A DNA stretch of 64,000 bases from Arabidopsis thaliana (GCF_000001735.4 NC_003075.7:16431001-16495000), one strand, 5' to 3'; counted from the first letter of the stretch, positions 1 to 13,195 are shown. Notes: generated by a model from the letters alone, not told the origin. A program made the numbers and translations.

Positions 1-38
1 CGAACGCATAATCGGCTGAATTGGAGCGCAACAGCCAT
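1..38 (-). CDS. HDR: 4-hydroxy-3-methylbut-2-enyl diphosphate reductase, N-terminal start only (partial)
   Basis: Only the first 12-13 codons lie in the window. Read on the minus strand from the ATG at 38 they give MAVALQFSRLCVR, which I recognise as the start of the plastid transit peptide of Arabidopsis HDR/ISPH (CLB6), the last enzyme of the MEP isoprenoid pathway, an iron-sulfur reductase in the chloroplast stroma. The identification rests on this short match and on the order of the neighbouring genes, so it is recognition and not domain evidence. The gene runs off the left edge. It is divergent from the methyltransferase gene starting at 1011, with which it shares an approximately 970-bp intergenic region. 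Confidence 0.8.
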   Translation of the reverse strand, partial: MAVALQFSRLCV

Positions 39-1010
39 GGAGAGAGTTCGAGAGAAACGCACAAGCAAGCAAAACGATGCTGACTGTTCACTTCAATGGA
101 CGATTTTGGTCCACGAGTTATCTCAGAGCCTCTTCCACATTTATAATAAAAAAAAAAAATAGAGATGTCAAAAAAAAAAAAAAAAATTGAATTAATATGT
201 TTTTGGATAATTGACAAGGAAATGTATTTGGGAATTAGTGTAAAATGCAACGAACCACTTGGAATTGGACATGTGTAATTTTTTATGTCTTATTTTTTTT
301 ATGGGATTTGATTTCATATTTGGTGAGAAAATAATGGGAAGAGACATCCTACTAAAAGAGCGTACCTACGCCACAAAAAAAAAAAAATTGGGTCGCGAAA
401 GTGAAAGTCTCTTGAAGTCGCAAATTTATGGTTAAACTCTTTTCTTTAATGATGTGTGATTGGTGTGAATATAAGATTCTGAGTTGTCACCTTGTCAACT
501 ACACATGTATCATGGATATTAATAAAAATTGTAATAAAAACAAGAATATTCATTTTTGAGAATGGCATATTTTTCATTGACAATAACATACATACATAGA
601 AAATGTAGTCATTGGATAGGGTTTTTTTTTTTTTGTGTGTGCAAATCATTGGATAGGTTAAGTGTCGTACAAAACAAGGAAAAATATAGAATGAATTGAT
701 AATCGTCACAGGCAATAAGTCTGCTGATCTTAAATGATTTGGACAAAAGTAATCCGTTAAGACGTGAATAAAAAAAAAAAACAGAGACTTGTAGATGTAA
801 GAAAATCACATGGGCTTAAGAAATGCGGCTGCTTTTATAGGCCCATATGTTATAACAAAACAAGCCCCCTTAACTCTTAAGCTAGTTTATGCCAAGATCA
901 AGTCAACTGTTACCAATTCCATAAGAGTTAGTTAACTAGTGTGATTAGTGAAAAGGGGTTTAGGGTTTATTGGCTGAGCTGATAAGGAGGAGAATCGAGC
1001 AAGTCCAGCT
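39..1010. promoter_or_regulatory. Bidirectional intergenic region with Site II and telo-box elements
   Basis: This region separates the divergent HDR and methyltransferase genes. The left part (about 39-780) is A/T rich with several poly-A/T runs and holds no convincing gene. Close to the right-hand gene there are two Site II elements (TGGGCT at 811-816, and GGCCCA at 840-845, which is TGGGCC on the minus strand) and a telo-box (TAGGGTTT at 961-968) about 45 bp before the ATG. In Arabidopsis this combination is typical of housekeeping and ribosome/translation-related promoters, where TCP factors bind Site II. No clear TATA box was seen for the right-hand gene. Confidence 0.55.
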
Positions 1011-2752
1011 ATGGAGAATCCAAATTCCGTTGGTCCTCCTTCTGCTTTAACCTACCTCGATCCTCACTACTGGTAATCATGAATTGCATTCAGCTACAAG
1101 TAGTCTCCCTCTCTCTTTCCTGTGTTTCTGAATGTCTTGGAAGAATGCAGGGACGAGAGATTCTCTTCTGAAGAACACTATGAATGGTTCAAGGATTACT
1201 CTCATTTCCAGCATCTCATCATATCCAACATCAAACCCTCTTCTTCCGTACATTCCCTCTCTCTATCTCTCTTTTGTTATTAATCTCTTGATGATTGCAA
1301 AAAAAAAATTGATTTTTGAGTTTTCCTTGTTGTTGTAATGAAGGTATTGGAATTGGGATGTGGGAACTCTCAGTTGTGTGAAGAGTTGTATAAGGATGGG
1401 ATTGTTGATATTACCTGCATTGATTTATCTTCCGTGGCGGTAGAGAAGATGCAGAGTCGGCTGCTACCAAAAGGGTACAAAGGTATTGCTTAAGTTATAA
1501 TTTGTTTGAGTAGTTCTATAGGCATGAATGTAATGAAGAAGAACTAGAGTTAACAATGATTTCTGAATTCTGATTCTTTAAAACTAGACACTGACAATAG
1601 TCTATATTTAATTATACTGAGAAGTTTATTAGTTTCTGCTGGTTTAAAGTTAGATCTTACACTCGACGTGTTCAATATTTGATGTGATACTTTGATATAT
1701 TCAGAAATAAAAGTGGTGCAAGCTGACATGCTAGACCTCCCATTTGACAGCGAGTCTTTTGATGTGGTTATTGAGAAAGGGACCATGGTAAAATCTGTAA
1801 CTGAGCTACAACTTTCTTTCGATCCATTGTTTGTTTAGGACTTCAGATTTTTCAGTGAGGTTCTAAAGTATATATTTTCTTGAAAAGGAGAGATAGCTCA
1901 TGATTTGTCCCTTTTTGTAATTAATCTCGTGTTGTAGGATGTACTGTTTGTGGATGCTGGTGATCCTTGGAATCCCCGTCCAGAAACTGTTAGCAAAGTC
2001 ATGGCAACCCTTGATGGAGTTCACCGGGTTTTGAAACCAGATGGCATTTTCATTTCCATTACTTTTGGCCAGGTCTTCAAACAAAATATCTGATCTCATG
2101 TTCTTGCATTTTCTCAATTAATAGCTCTAAAAAAAAACTCTTCTTTTGTCAATGCAGCCGCATTTCAGGCGTCCTCTGTTTAAGGATCCTAAGTTTACTT
2201 GGTCCATGGAGTACAACACTTTTGGCGATGGCTTCCATTATTTCTTCTATATCTTAAGAAAGGTCAGCAATGTTTCTAGAATCTTTGCTTAAGGATTAAC
2301 ATTTGTTCTCTGTTTCAATTACCTTATAGTAGCTCTTCAGCAAATCCCCACAAGTTCTTAGTAACAAGTATTGCTTATTGCCAAAACAAATTGATCTTGG
2401 TTTATGGAATACTAATAGCTGAATGGAGAGAATCACAACCACATGTATGAAAAATGAATCTTAAGATCTGAAATCTGATCCTGCTATATTCAAAGTTAGG
2501 CATTTCTATAGAGGTTGCAGTCTGTGAACGATTTAAGCCTCCATATTTTCTGAAAGTGAACCTTCTCATATATTTTAACTAGTGATGATATTCTGAGAGT
2601 ATTGAAAACTCGACATGTTTGGTCAGGGAAAGAGATGTAATGATGAGAAAGAAGATGAGAAATGTAATGATCCATCAATATCCCTATATCAAGATGAACT
2701 TGAAGGCGAAGACTACCTCTTCCGAACACGCATTGATGATGGCGAGGATTAG
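1011..2752 (+). CDS. SAM-dependent methyltransferase (METTL13/EEF1A-KMT-like)
   Basis: Seven exons join in frame: 1011-1072, 1151-1247, 1344-1482, 1705-1787, 1938-2072, 2158-2262, 2627-2752, giving 248 aa. The protein has a class I methyltransferase fold: motif I is VLELGCGNSQL (about residues 54-64), followed by an acidic strand end (DITCIDLS), a DVVIEKGTMDVLF segment and a GVHRVLKPDGIFI motif near the middle. These features resemble the eukaryotic METTL13 / EF1A-lysine methyltransferase family, so a protein-lysine methyltransferase role is plausible but inferred; the substrate cannot be read from sequence. The start is the first ATG, about 40 bp after the telo-box. The C-terminus is acidic (EGEDYLFRTRIDDGED). 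All introns have GT-AG ends. Position suggests locus At4g34360. Confidence 0.9.
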
Positions 2753-3546
2753 GACAAGAACAACGTGAGATTAGTTGTTGTTGCTCTGTAATGTTGATTG
2801 CTAATTTTAGAATCATTCTTTGTGGATTTTGGACAAAAGTAAAGGATGGCGTTGAACCACACCTCTGCTTCCGTACCAGACAGTTAACATTATAACACTT
2901 TAAAGAGATGTTTCTATGGCGCAGGAATCAATTAGGGTAAAAAGATTAATTGATTTTTGTTGTTAGATAAATTTCATGTGACATGTATCTATATTTGAAC
3001 TGAAACTGAAAGTCATCCTAACTAACTTATTCATAGTATTTTACATTTTTACTATCTTTCTTTTTTTGTTGCCAACAGATTCAATTTTAGTTTGACTACT
3101 ACTACTAGTAATATCCAAAAAAAAACGAATCTTCAAATCAAACTCTAATTGGTGATTAGAGTGGAAAGAAAAGAGGAATTGAATTTACGTATGTACAAAA
3201 AAGAAGAAAATATCCATCAATGCGCTTAGTATTAAAAAAAACTTTCACAATTATGGCAAAAAAAACACTTTCACATTCGGACCAAAACGACGACGTAACA
3301 TAAATGTATCGTTTTGCATAAAAGCAGTAAAAGTGAGAGAGAGAGAGAGACAGATAGGAATCTTTGAGCGATTCGTCTTCCTCCTCTATCGCCCTCTACT
3401 CTTCACCGGAACTGTGATCTCACCGGAATATCCCTCCTTTATTTATCCTCTACTCATCCGTTTTACTCTCTCCCTCCGTCGATCTTCTCTTTCTCTTGAT
3501 CGCCTCCGTCCATTCTTTATCATTTCTTAATTCAGAATTGTGATCG
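2753..3546. promoter_or_regulatory. Intergenic region and ARI1 promoter/5' leader
   Basis: About 0.8 kb, AT rich. It holds the 3' UTR of the methyltransferase gene and the upstream region of ARI1. An AAACGACGACGT block near 3284 and TATCGTTTTG near 3308 belong to a family of ACGA/TCGT motifs that recurs in this window. A short GA run (3332-3349) starts a pyrimidine-rich probable 5' leader. No additional gene is visible. Confidence 0.4.
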
Positions 3547-6037
3547 ATGGATGATTATTTTAGCGCGGAGGAAGAGGCTTGCTATTACTCCTCCGATCAA
3601 GATTCTTTGGATGGAATTGATAATGAAGAGTCTGAATTGCAGCCTCTGTCCTCTAAAAGATCAAACACTCAGGTTCTCTTATATACACTCTTCTTCCTCT
3701 CTTCATTCTTCTATCTCTTTCTTCTTAATATCCGTGATTGTTTCATATTTGGTTGTTATTGGTAATTCTCTTCCCCCTCAATTTTTGTGGGTTGTTGATA
3801 TTTCGTGAAAATTTTGAACCTTTTCAAAGTGAATTTCATTGCAATTGTGAGATTGAAAATCTGGTTCCGGCATCATTGTTCATCTGAATTTCTCATTTTT
3901 CACAGTGTTTAGGATTCTAATTTATTGCAGAATTGTTCTGTTCTGTTCTTCTCTGTTTGAAATTAGGGTTTGTTAACAGTTATTCTACAATTTTGCAGGT
4001 CATCACTCAGGAATCGCTTCTAGCAGCACAGGTAAAATCAGCAGAGATGATTTTACTCTCGGGTTTAATTTTAAGCTTTAGTTTGGTTTGAGTTATTGGT
4101 TTTCTGATGCAGAGAGAAGATTTGCTAAGGGTGATGGAATTGTTATCAATAAAGGAGCACCATGCACGGACTCTTCTTATTCATTACCAGTGGGATGTGG
4201 AGAAGTTGTTTGCTGTGTTTGTTGAGAAAGGAAAAGATAGCTTGTTTTCTGGAGCTGGTGTCACTGTCTTCGATTATCAATATGGCAACTCTTCCTTTCC
4301 TCAGTCTTCACAGATGAGTTGTGATGTTTGCATGGAGGATTTACCAGGTGATCACATGACAAGAATGGACTGTGGCCATTGCTTTTGCAATAATTGTGAG
4401 TACCCTCTTGCTGTAATTTGTTGCAAAGGTTGACATATGATGTAACACAGTTCTTGTTTCGTTTTAGGTTGGACGGAGCATTTTACTGTGCAGATAAATG
4501 AAGGTCAGAGCAAAAGGATTAGATGCATGGCTCATCAATGTAATGCTATTTGTGATGAAGATATTGTCAGGAGTCTAGTCAGTAAAAAGCGTCCAGATCT
4601 AGCTGCGAAGTTTGATCGTTACCTTCTTGAGTCGTACATCGAAGATAACAGAATGGTCAAGTGGTGTCCTAGCACTCCGCATTGTGGGAATGCTATACGA
4701 GCTGAGGATGACAAGTTGTGCGAAGTTGAATGTTCTTGTGGTCTTCAGTTCTGTTTCAGTTGTCTGTGTCAAGCCCACTCCCCTTGCTCTTGTTTGATGT
4801 GGGAGTTATGGAGAAAGAAGTGTCGAGATGAGTCTGAGACAATCAACTGGATAACCGTTCACACAAAGCTGTGTCCCAAATGTTACAAACCTGTGGAAAA
4901 GAATGGTGGATGCAATCTCGTGAGGTGTATTTGTGGGCAGTGTTTTTGGTAAGAACTCGAGCCTTGTTTCCTCAATGCTTTTTTTTCCTATTTTGCATTT
5001 GTTTTTTCTATGCTTTGAGACGATCAAATGTCAAATGGTGGAAGTGTCTCTCATGTTTGGTTATTAAAATGTACAGTTGGCTATGTGGTGGAGCTACTGG
5101 AAGTGATCACACTTATAGGAGTATCGCTGGTCACAGTTGTGGTCGGTACCAAGATGACAAAGAGAAGCAGATGGAAAGAGCGAAGAGAGATTTAAACAGG
5201 TATACGCATTATCATCACCGATACAAAGCTCATACAGATTCATCAAAGCTAGAAGATAAACTTAGGGATACTATCCATGAGAAAGTGTCGAAATCAGAAA
5301 AGAGGGAGTTGAAGCTTAAAGACTTCAGCTGGGTCACCAATGGACTCGACCGGTTATTCAGATCAAGGCGAGTTCTTTCATATTCGTATGCTTTTGCATA
5401 TTATATGTTTGGTGAAGAGATGTTTAAAGATGAGATGACCCCTGAGGAGAGAGAGATAAAGAAGAATTTGTTTGAGGATCAGCAGCAACAACTTGAAAGT
5501 AATGTGGAGAAACTTTCGCAGTTCCTTGAGGAGCCCTTTGATGAATTTAGTAATGATAAAGTTATGGCGATAAGGATTCAAATCATCAATTTGTCTGTCG
5601 CCGTCGATACACTCTGCAAGAAAATGTACGAGTGCATTGAGAATGACTTACTCGGATCTCTCCAACTTGGCATCCACAACATCTCACCTTACAGATCGAA
5701 GGGAATCGAACAAGCAGCTCAGTTTTATGCTTCCTGGAATTCCAAAGATGCTGACAAATTCCAACCTTTGGATAGTGGTACAAGCGGTAATCAACTCTCG
5801 GTGAACGATGATCATTGTATTCTAGTAACGAATCAATGAATCAAAATCCTAATGAGTGATAAATATTTTTATACAGGAGTGACATCGAGGCCTGAGCAAG
5901 CTTCAGGATCAAGGAGCTCGGAAGACACCATTTGCTCATCTTCACAGAAACGTCCCAAAAAAGAAGGAAGTTTCTTAAACAACAAAGTCACTTTATTGGA
6001 TTTGAACTTGCCAGCTGATTTCGTCGACCAGAACTGA
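3547..6037 (+). CDS. ARI1: RBR-type E3 ubiquitin ligase ARIADNE 1
   Basis: Six exons (3547-3672, 3999-4031, 4113-4395, 4468-4948, 5077-5786, 5877-6037) give 597 aa, the length I remember for ARI1. It has an acidic N-terminus, a UBA-like segment (around residue 60), RING1 starting at C123 (SCDVCMEDLPGD), an IBR domain, and RING2 from about C283 (CPKCYKPVEKNGGCNLVRC). The C-terminal Ariadne part is helical (KRELKLKDFSWV). RBR ligases take ubiquitin from an E2 onto a RING2 cysteine and then pass it to substrate; here that cysteine is about C296. The residue pair after it reads N-L, whereas human HHARI has N-H, so the usual histidine is absent. The last intron (5787-5876) is short; if it were retained, a different C-terminus ending at 5839 would be made. 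Confidence 0.95.
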
Positions 6038-7834
6038 ACTCAAATCCTCTCTTGCTTAGTCCAAATGAGATATGATGACATAGCAAAAGGTGTTTGACTA
6101 TATATCTATCACCTTCAAGACTCGTGACTCTGGACTGATTAATTTGTCTTTCTTATAGTTTTTCTGGTTTTCGTACAACTATAATTATGACTACCCCTTA
6201 CTTTTGCTTCTTTAGTTATAGATCTTTAATTCAGCCTCTTTAAACTCTGCTGCTTCTCAATGTCTATGATGTCAAAAGAGTTATTTTATTAGTAACTAAT
6301 TTAATAACTAAAAACATTTGTATTTACCGGTATAGCTTCTAGTTGTTATCTCATTTTCTGATTTGATCCCAAGTATAGAGAAGTAACCCACAAATTGTAA
6401 TAAATTACGGTTAAGACAAAAGAAGTAAAGAAACTGGTCTGAACTTATTATCATGAGTTTGCGTTCGCTTTTTTTTTTTTTTTGAGTAATTAAGCAAAAG
6501 AAAGGAGCTTTGTGTTTTGTCATTGGAGTGGCCAAATATATCAAACTTTCAGAATCTGTGCTCGTTCGTACAGTACCCATCAGATGCTACTTCCAGCTTT
6601 TTCCCTCTTTCAAATAAAAATAAAACTCACTGCTTTCTTTGCCTCAAAAAGTATCAGGATGATAAAATGTTGGTTAAATGTTGAATTAGTATTAGGATGA
6701 TTACCTAAGGAAGGGGATTACTGCTTGATAAAAATGGTTTTCTTCAACAATAAGTACTTTCTTTTGGTATAAATGGCATCTAGTCTTATATACACATCAC
6801 CGCAAAAAAAAAATTGGTTTTTTTTTTCAAGAGCCCACTAAATAAAAACAAATAATTGAATTAAGTTTGCAAAGGATTATACATTATTAAGTTGTTAATG
6901 CTAAGATGCAACTTATAGCAAGAACAAAAGAACGATTTGCAATAGTAAACGCCAATTTAATGGAGATAAGTATAAATAGTTAGCAATTGATAGATAGTGG
7001 AATCATGCCTAAACAATTTGCCTAATCTTTTCAAGTGGTGTATAGTCTTCTTGATATGTAAGTATATGTTTAATTATAATTCGTTATCAAGAATATTTGT
7101 CTGGATATATCAAGTGTTGTGGCCTTGCGGGACAAGGACAACAAATGCTCGACAATATTGTACATATATAAGTATTTATCTTTTTAACCAAACCAAAAAA
7201 AAATGGTATTTTAGGCAGTAAAGCTATGTGAAATGAGTTATGGAGGAGATTTAAGTACCTTTCGGCTTGCGTGCCTAATATTCCAATGTATCTGAACTCA
7301 GATGCATTTTACAAAGGACGTTCTAATTCAATGTAATAGAGAGTACATGTAAAGCCCACGGAAAAGAAAACATTCGATGCATGGATATAGTTTAGGATTA
7401 ATCATAGAAGCTTCCTCTATTAACAACCACGTGTGAAGCACCCCTATCACATATCACAAATGACCAATCTTTTGGATATTTCGTGTCTGTATATATAAGT
7501 TTGCATTTATAAGATCAATTCTCGCAACCCCATAAACAATTCCTCAAGAGCCGTTGACAAACCAAAAAACTTGTTAATTAAAAGTCAATATTTGCTCTAG
7601 ACCCTCCAATTTTCCGTAAAAATCTCCATAAAAGTCTCTGTCCCTCCTTGCCAACCAAAAACTACAAACACACATCATCCTTCGACTATCTTATTCATAG
7701 CTATCACCACCCAAAAAAGAAATCACCCTAATCAAAAAAAAAAAGGCAAGGAGAGATTTTATCATTATTCTATTTTCATATTTTTTGAAAAAACTCAAGC
7801 AATTGACTTTTGTGATAAAGATTTGAAGAAAGAG
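6038..7834. promoter_or_regulatory. Intergenic region upstream of the WD40 gene
   Basis: About 1.8 kb, AT rich, with the ARI1 3' UTR at the left. A G-box (CACGTG, 7428-7433) and a probable TATA region (TATATATAAG, about 7490) lie upstream of the WD40 gene, with an A/C-rich leader after about 7640. Poly-A/T runs occur near 6470 and 6805. I see no supported coding region; the short open frames here lack codon bias and any recognisable motif. Confidence 0.4.
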
Positions 7835-9322
7835 ATGAGGAACGAAACGGGTGGTACCATGGTCGTTGATCTCCAAACCGATCCATATAACAACATTCAC
7901 AGTCGCCATAATCTGAGCTACGACCTTAGCGAGGGTCCCAAACCTAGGCCTAAATTTGGTAATATCTCGAAAACTGACCACGACGAGATATTCCCTCCCG
8001 ACGATCCCATCATTATCAACAGCAACGTGACTCACCAGCGGTTTAGCAGCGTCTCGGCCTCGACCATGAGCAGCGGTCCGGCCAGCGGAGAAGGTTCTCC
8101 TTGCGTAATGTCGCCTTGGGCCCGCGTGTCGCCTCCTTGGGGTGCAGATTTCAACGAAGACAATGTCCTCGAGACCAACGGTCTCATTGGATCTATTGTT
8201 AGAAAAGAAGGGCATATATACTCGCTAGCCGCTTCTGGTGACCTTCTCTACACGGGCTCGGATTCGAAGAACATTAGGGTTTGGAAGAATTTGAAGGAAC
8301 ACGCTGGGTTTAAATCCAGTAGTGGGCTAATCAAGGCCATTGTGATATTCGGAGACCGAATCTTTACCGGCCATCAAGACGGGAAGATCCGGATTTGGAA
8401 GGTTTCGAAGAGAAAACCAGGAAAACATAAGCGGGTTGGAACATTGCCAACATTTAAATCAATGGTCAAGAGCTCCGTCAACCCTAAGCATTTCATGGAG
8501 GTACGCCGCAACAGAAACTCTGTGAAGACGAAGCATAACGACGCAGTGTCTAGTCTTAGCTTGGACGTGGAGCTTGGATTGTTGTACTCGAGTTCTTGGG
8601 ACACGACAATCAAAGTGTGGAGAATCGCGGATTCAAAATGTTTGGAATCGATACATGCACACGATGACGCGATAAACTCTGTAATGTCCGGTTTTGATGA
8701 CTTGGTGTTCACGGGATCCGCAGATGGTACTGTTAAAGTGTGGAAACGTGAGTTGCAAGGCAAAGGAACAAAACATACGTTAGCTCAAGTTTTGCTCAAG
8801 CAAGAAAATGCGGTCACGGCGTTGGCCGTAAAATCACAATCTTCCATCGTATATTGCGGTTCTTCGGACGGGCTAGTGAACTATTGGGAGCGTTCAAAGC
8901 GGTCATTCACAGGCGGAATACTCAAAGGCCACAAATCCGCAGTGCTTTGTCTAGGTATAGCGGGGAACTTGCTGTTGAGTGGTTCCGCCGACAAGAACAT
9001 ATGCGTATGGAGGCGGGACCCGTCTGACAAGTCCCATCAGTGTCTCTCTGTTTTGACGGGACACATGGGGCCGGTCAAGTGCCTAGCCGTGGAGGAGGAA
9101 CGGGCTTGTCATCAGGGAGCAAAAGCCTCAGTGGCCGAGGGAGACCGGAAGTGGATTATATACAGCGGAAGTTTGGACAAGTCGGTGAAAGTGTGGCGCG
9201 TGTCGGAGAGAATGGCCACGTGGAAGGAGATGGACGAGCCAGCAGCATCTTCAGAGCGGAAGAGCTCTTCGTCTCCGCATGAAGGAAGTGGCGCGTGGAG
9301 TTCACGCAATGTGGAAAAATAA
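7835..9322 (+). CDS. WD40 repeat protein (transducin family)
   Basis: A single intronless frame of 495 aa. The first ATG is at 7835; the open frame extends four codons upstream only through a TTG, so 7835 is chosen. Seven WD repeats can be followed, with blade ends such as [40 protein letters not shown] and SVKVWRVS. The first blade begins near residue 130 ([19 protein letters not shown]). The N-terminal 120 residues are low-complexity, with a Ser-rich [17 protein letters not shown] stretch, and the C-tail is Ser/Glu rich. WD40 propellers are scaffolds; no partner can be read from the sequence. The family is a plant-specific intronless WD40 group. Position fits At4g34380. Confidence 0.92.
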   Translation: MRNETGGTMVVDLQTDPYNNIHSRHNLSYDLSEGPKPRPKFGNISKTDHDEIFPPDDPIIINSNVTHQRFSSVSASTMSSGPASGEGSPCVMSPWARVSPPWGADFNEDNVLETNGLIGSIVRKEGHIYSLAASGDLLYTGSDSKNIRVWKNLKEHAGFKSSSGLIKAIVIFGDRIFTGHQDGKIRIWKVSKRKPGKHKRVGTLPTFKSMVKSSVNPKHFMEVRRNRNSVKTKHNDAVSSLSLDVELGLLYSSSWDTTIKVWRIADSKCLESIHAHDDAINSVMSGFDDLVFTGSADGTVKVWKRELQGKGTKHTLAQVLLKQENAVTALAVKSQSSIVYCGSSDGLVNYWERSKRSFTGGILKGHKSAVLCLGIAGNLLLSGSADKNICVWRRDPSDKSHQCLSVLTGHMGPVKCLAVEEERACHQGAKASVAEGDRKWIIYSGSLDKSVKVWRVSERMATWKEMDEPAASSERKSSSSPHEGSGAWSSRNVEK

Positions 9323-10578
9323 GAGTGGAGGAGCATAGTGTGATTATTTACGAGAGTGTCACGTCGTCACGAGAGCCATATTCACGCCGGGAAAGAGACA
9401 GAGGATTGATTTCATTTTTATGACTAAGTCAACGGAGAGGTTTGTGCCACGCTAGCTGGTGTGAGAATCAAAGTCGGGTTAATGGTTTTCACGTAATGAG
9501 TTTTTTGGTTATTTTTTTCTTTAAAAAAAATGTTTGAAACGAAATTGAATTATTTATTTATTTTCCATAAATTTGTAAGATAACAAGAACAAAGACCGAA
9601 TCAAACATATATATTTGTTTTCTTTAGTGGTCTATGTCGTGGTTGCAACTTTATAACTTGGAATTTTGGATGAGTCGTTTTCCTCTTCATTAGAATTAGT
9701 CTTTCTATATTATTATAATATAGGATGTTGATATTTTTTAATTGATTTTCCAACCTGGAAATATCCACCCAAAGTTGTTAGAAATTACTAATCTTTGTGA
9801 ATTTACTGTTACCATTTAAACCTAATCTATCTTTATGAGCAAAAAAAAAAAAGTCTTATTCAATCACTTAACCGAAAACATTTCCACAACCGGGATCATC
9901 ATATATGTCTCTGCGCCTCTCTTTGATAAATACTTAAATAGGGTCAACACCTCCGGTTTTCTATTAACCGTGTAATTCGGGTTATGCGAACATTATTGCA
10001 GGACCGAAGATATATTTACGAAATTGCCCTCTCTCTTTGACTCCATCAACGCCTTTCGCAACGCATCGTTTTCAACTCCCCTAACCCGCGTTGACGGCAA
10101 GAATTTTCCCGGAAAATAACTCATTTTTCCTTTTGATTGCAGAGAAAATAAAAAACAAAGAGAAAGTCTTCCCCTTTTTTTGTCAAGTCCTCGTCTTTTA
10201 CTAGTGTATACGATCCAACCCATCTTTCTGTCTTTCTTCTTTTTGTTTACTTCTTCTGCAAATTCCCTTTTCCCGGAAAATTTATTTGCTGATTTTTCTT
10301 CCTTCCATCGCCACTTTCCTGGAAAAAAAAACTAAATTTCGTCTCTTTCTTTAAGCTAAAGGAGCTTTCTGTGATCAATTTTTTCTATATTTCTGTAGTT
10401 GCGTTCTTATTTCACGCGCTTTGTGATTTGATTATTTAAGCCACTAATGGCTTAGGATCTGTATATTATCACTTCATGAATTCTCGTTTTCTCGGATAAG
10501 TTGTTAAGTTTCTAAATTAGGGAATTTTAGGAATTAGGGCTTTTTTGGGTTTGTATGTGTGCTTGATTGGGTAAGAAG
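9323..10578. promoter_or_regulatory. Intergenic region, XLG2 promoter and long 5' leader
   Basis: About 1.26 kb. The left half is the WD40 gene's 3' UTR and AT-rich DNA. From about 10110 the strand is pyrimidine rich (CTT/TTC tracts to 10330), typical of a plant 5' leader, and 10440-10570 looks like leader or leader-intron sequence ending in a T-rich tract. A 5'-UTR intron is possible but I could not fix its ends. No other gene was seen. Confidence 0.35.
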
Positions 10579-13195
10579 ATGGCTGCAGTTATAAGAAAGT
10601 TATTACCTTTCCCATCACCGAATCCTAAAAGGGATAATCGAGAAAGTGACGATGATGATGAAACAAGTAGTGGCTATCGAATCGAATATTCATTCGCCAG
10701 TGAGTATAAAGGTCCTCTTATTGCTAATGTGCCACGAGCTCTTCCCGTTGAAGTTGATCAGATTCCTACGGCTCTTCCCGTTTCCTTTTCTTCCTTGCGG
10801 AGTGGTATCTCTTACCCAGTGGCACCTCTCGTTATGACTAAGGATACCAAGAGACCACCTGATTCTGGAATAGAGAAGAAGAACGGTTTCGTTGACTCTG
10901 CAGCTGGTTCTAGTGTGGTTTTGATAGGGCGTGATGTTGTTTCTGGCTCATCATCATCATCATCATCAAAGAGGTTGGATGTACCAGAAGAAGTGAAAAG
11001 TCCTGCTGATTTTCGGTTATCACCATCATCACCATTGTCTGCATCAGCGAGAGAGGAGGATCACTTAGATGATGACAGAGTTTCGGATGTGGGACCTAGA
11101 GCAGTGAGATTCGTTGAACCTTTTCAGAGTAGTGAATGTGATGAGAGCTCCTATGTTTCTGATGGAGAAAGTATAGCTGCAACGCATAGAGCTGAAAGGA
11201 AAGGTAAAAGAGGATCGTGTTACCGGTGCCAGTTGGGGAACCGGTTTACTGAGAAGGAAGTCTGTATTGTCTGCGATGCCAAATACTGTTTCAACTGTGT
11301 GCGCAGAGCCATGGGTGCGATGCCCGAAGGAAGAAAGTGTCAAGCTTGCATTGGTTATAGGATTGATGAGTCCAAGAGAGCAAGTCTCGGAAAGTGTTCA
11401 AGAATGCTCAAGCGCCATCTCACGGATTCTGAACTTCGACAAGTCATGAATGCCGAGATCACCTGCAAGGCGAATCAATTGCCTTCACGACTTATCATTG
11501 TCAATGACAAGCCTTTAAGTGAAGATGAGCTTTACACGTTGCAGACATGTCCAAATCCACCCAAGAAGCTAAAACCCGGACACTATTGGTATGATAAGGT
11601 TGCTGGCTACTGGGGAAAGGTACAGTTTCTTATATATGTCTGCGTATCTATTATCGGGATTGTATTTTGAGTGCTCAGCTAAATCAGAGCCTCTATGTGT
11701 TTATTTAATCAGATAGGAGAGAAACCTAGTCAGATTATAAGTCCTAACAACAGCATAGGAGGATACATCAGTGAGAAAGTAAGCAATGGAGACACTGAAA
11801 TTTATATTAATGGCCGGGAAATAACCAAGCCAGAGCTCACGATGCTCAAGGTTCTTTTGCTTTTCACCTTTGTTTTGGATAACAAATATGCTTAGTGTAT
11901 GTGTCATTGTTCTGAACTGAGCGCTTCTTTGCTTTGATGTAGTGGGCGGGGGTGCAATGTGAAGGAAAACCTCATTTTTGGGTCGATTCAGATGGTTCTT
12001 ACCGAGAAGAAGGTCAAAAGCATCCCATCGGGAACATCTGGAGTAAGGTATGGTTTCCTGATCACCAGCTTTTCTCGTTCACAACATTAAATATAAAACT
12101 AAAGACAACGAAGGATATTATTTTTACAGAAGAGAGCAAAAATTGCTTGCGCTGTGTTCTCTCTGCCAGTTCCTCCGGCTTCGTCTGCAGTAGAACCATA
12201 TGATGTGCCCTTATATGAGCAGAAGATGCTTAACAAGCTTCTTTTGATTGGTAGCGAAAAAGGTGGCGCCACTACAATTTACAAACAAGTGAGCTATTCA
12301 TCTTAATGCCTCCCACTTGAATGTTTCACATCTAGTAAAGAATCGGGAATTGACTTCTTCTGTTTCAGGCAAGGTCTCTCTACAACGTCTCATTCTCTTT
12401 AGAAGACCGTGAAAGAATCAAATTCATAATCCAAACAAATCTCTATACCTATCTGGCAATGGTTCTTGAGGCACATGAAAGATTTGAAAAAGAGATGAGC
12501 AATGACCAGTCTTCAGGTAATTATTATTGACTGTACAAACTATTAGAATAAGAATGCATTCATATTCTAATACAAACATCAGTTAACAATTGATTATTGA
12601 GGAAGACTGATCGAGTTCTTGGGATTTAGGCAATGTGGGAGATGAAACCAGTGCAAAACCAGGTAACTCGATCAACCCGAGACTAAAACATTTTTCAGAT
12701 TGGGTTTTGAAAGAAAAGGAAGACGGAAACCTGAAGATATTTCCACCATCAAGCCGTGAGAATGCTCAAACCGTTGCAGATCTCTGGAGAGTACCAGCTA
12801 TTCAAGCCACCTACAAAAGACTTCGCGATACACTTCCCAGGAACGCCGTTTATTTTCTTGAAAGAGTAAGTTTACATCAAGTTGCCTGCTTGCATATATA
12901 AACGCTCTTTCAGGACCTTAACACTTTTGTTTAAGGGGAAAAAGATGACTGACCCAAATTTGTTTCTTCTCAGATTCTTGAGATCTCGAGATCAGAATAC
13001 GATCCTTCTGATATGGACATATTGCAAGCGGAAGGACTCTCCTCTATGGAAGGACTTTCTTGTGTGGACTTCTCATTCCCATCAACTTCTCAAGAAGAGT
13101 CTCTTGAGAGCGATTATCAACATGATACAGACATGAAGTTAGTTCTGTTCTTTTTCCTTGTGTTGCATTCCGGCTATATGAAAAACCGTTGAACT

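Noticed and set aside
7823-7834. Alternative N-terminal extension of the WD40 gene starting with TTG
   Set aside because: Eukaryotic translation at TTG is improbable; the first ATG is at 7835 and gives the expected length.
9040-9336. Frames overlapping the 3' end of the WD40 gene on both strands
   Set aside because: They are shadows of the well-supported WD40 frame.
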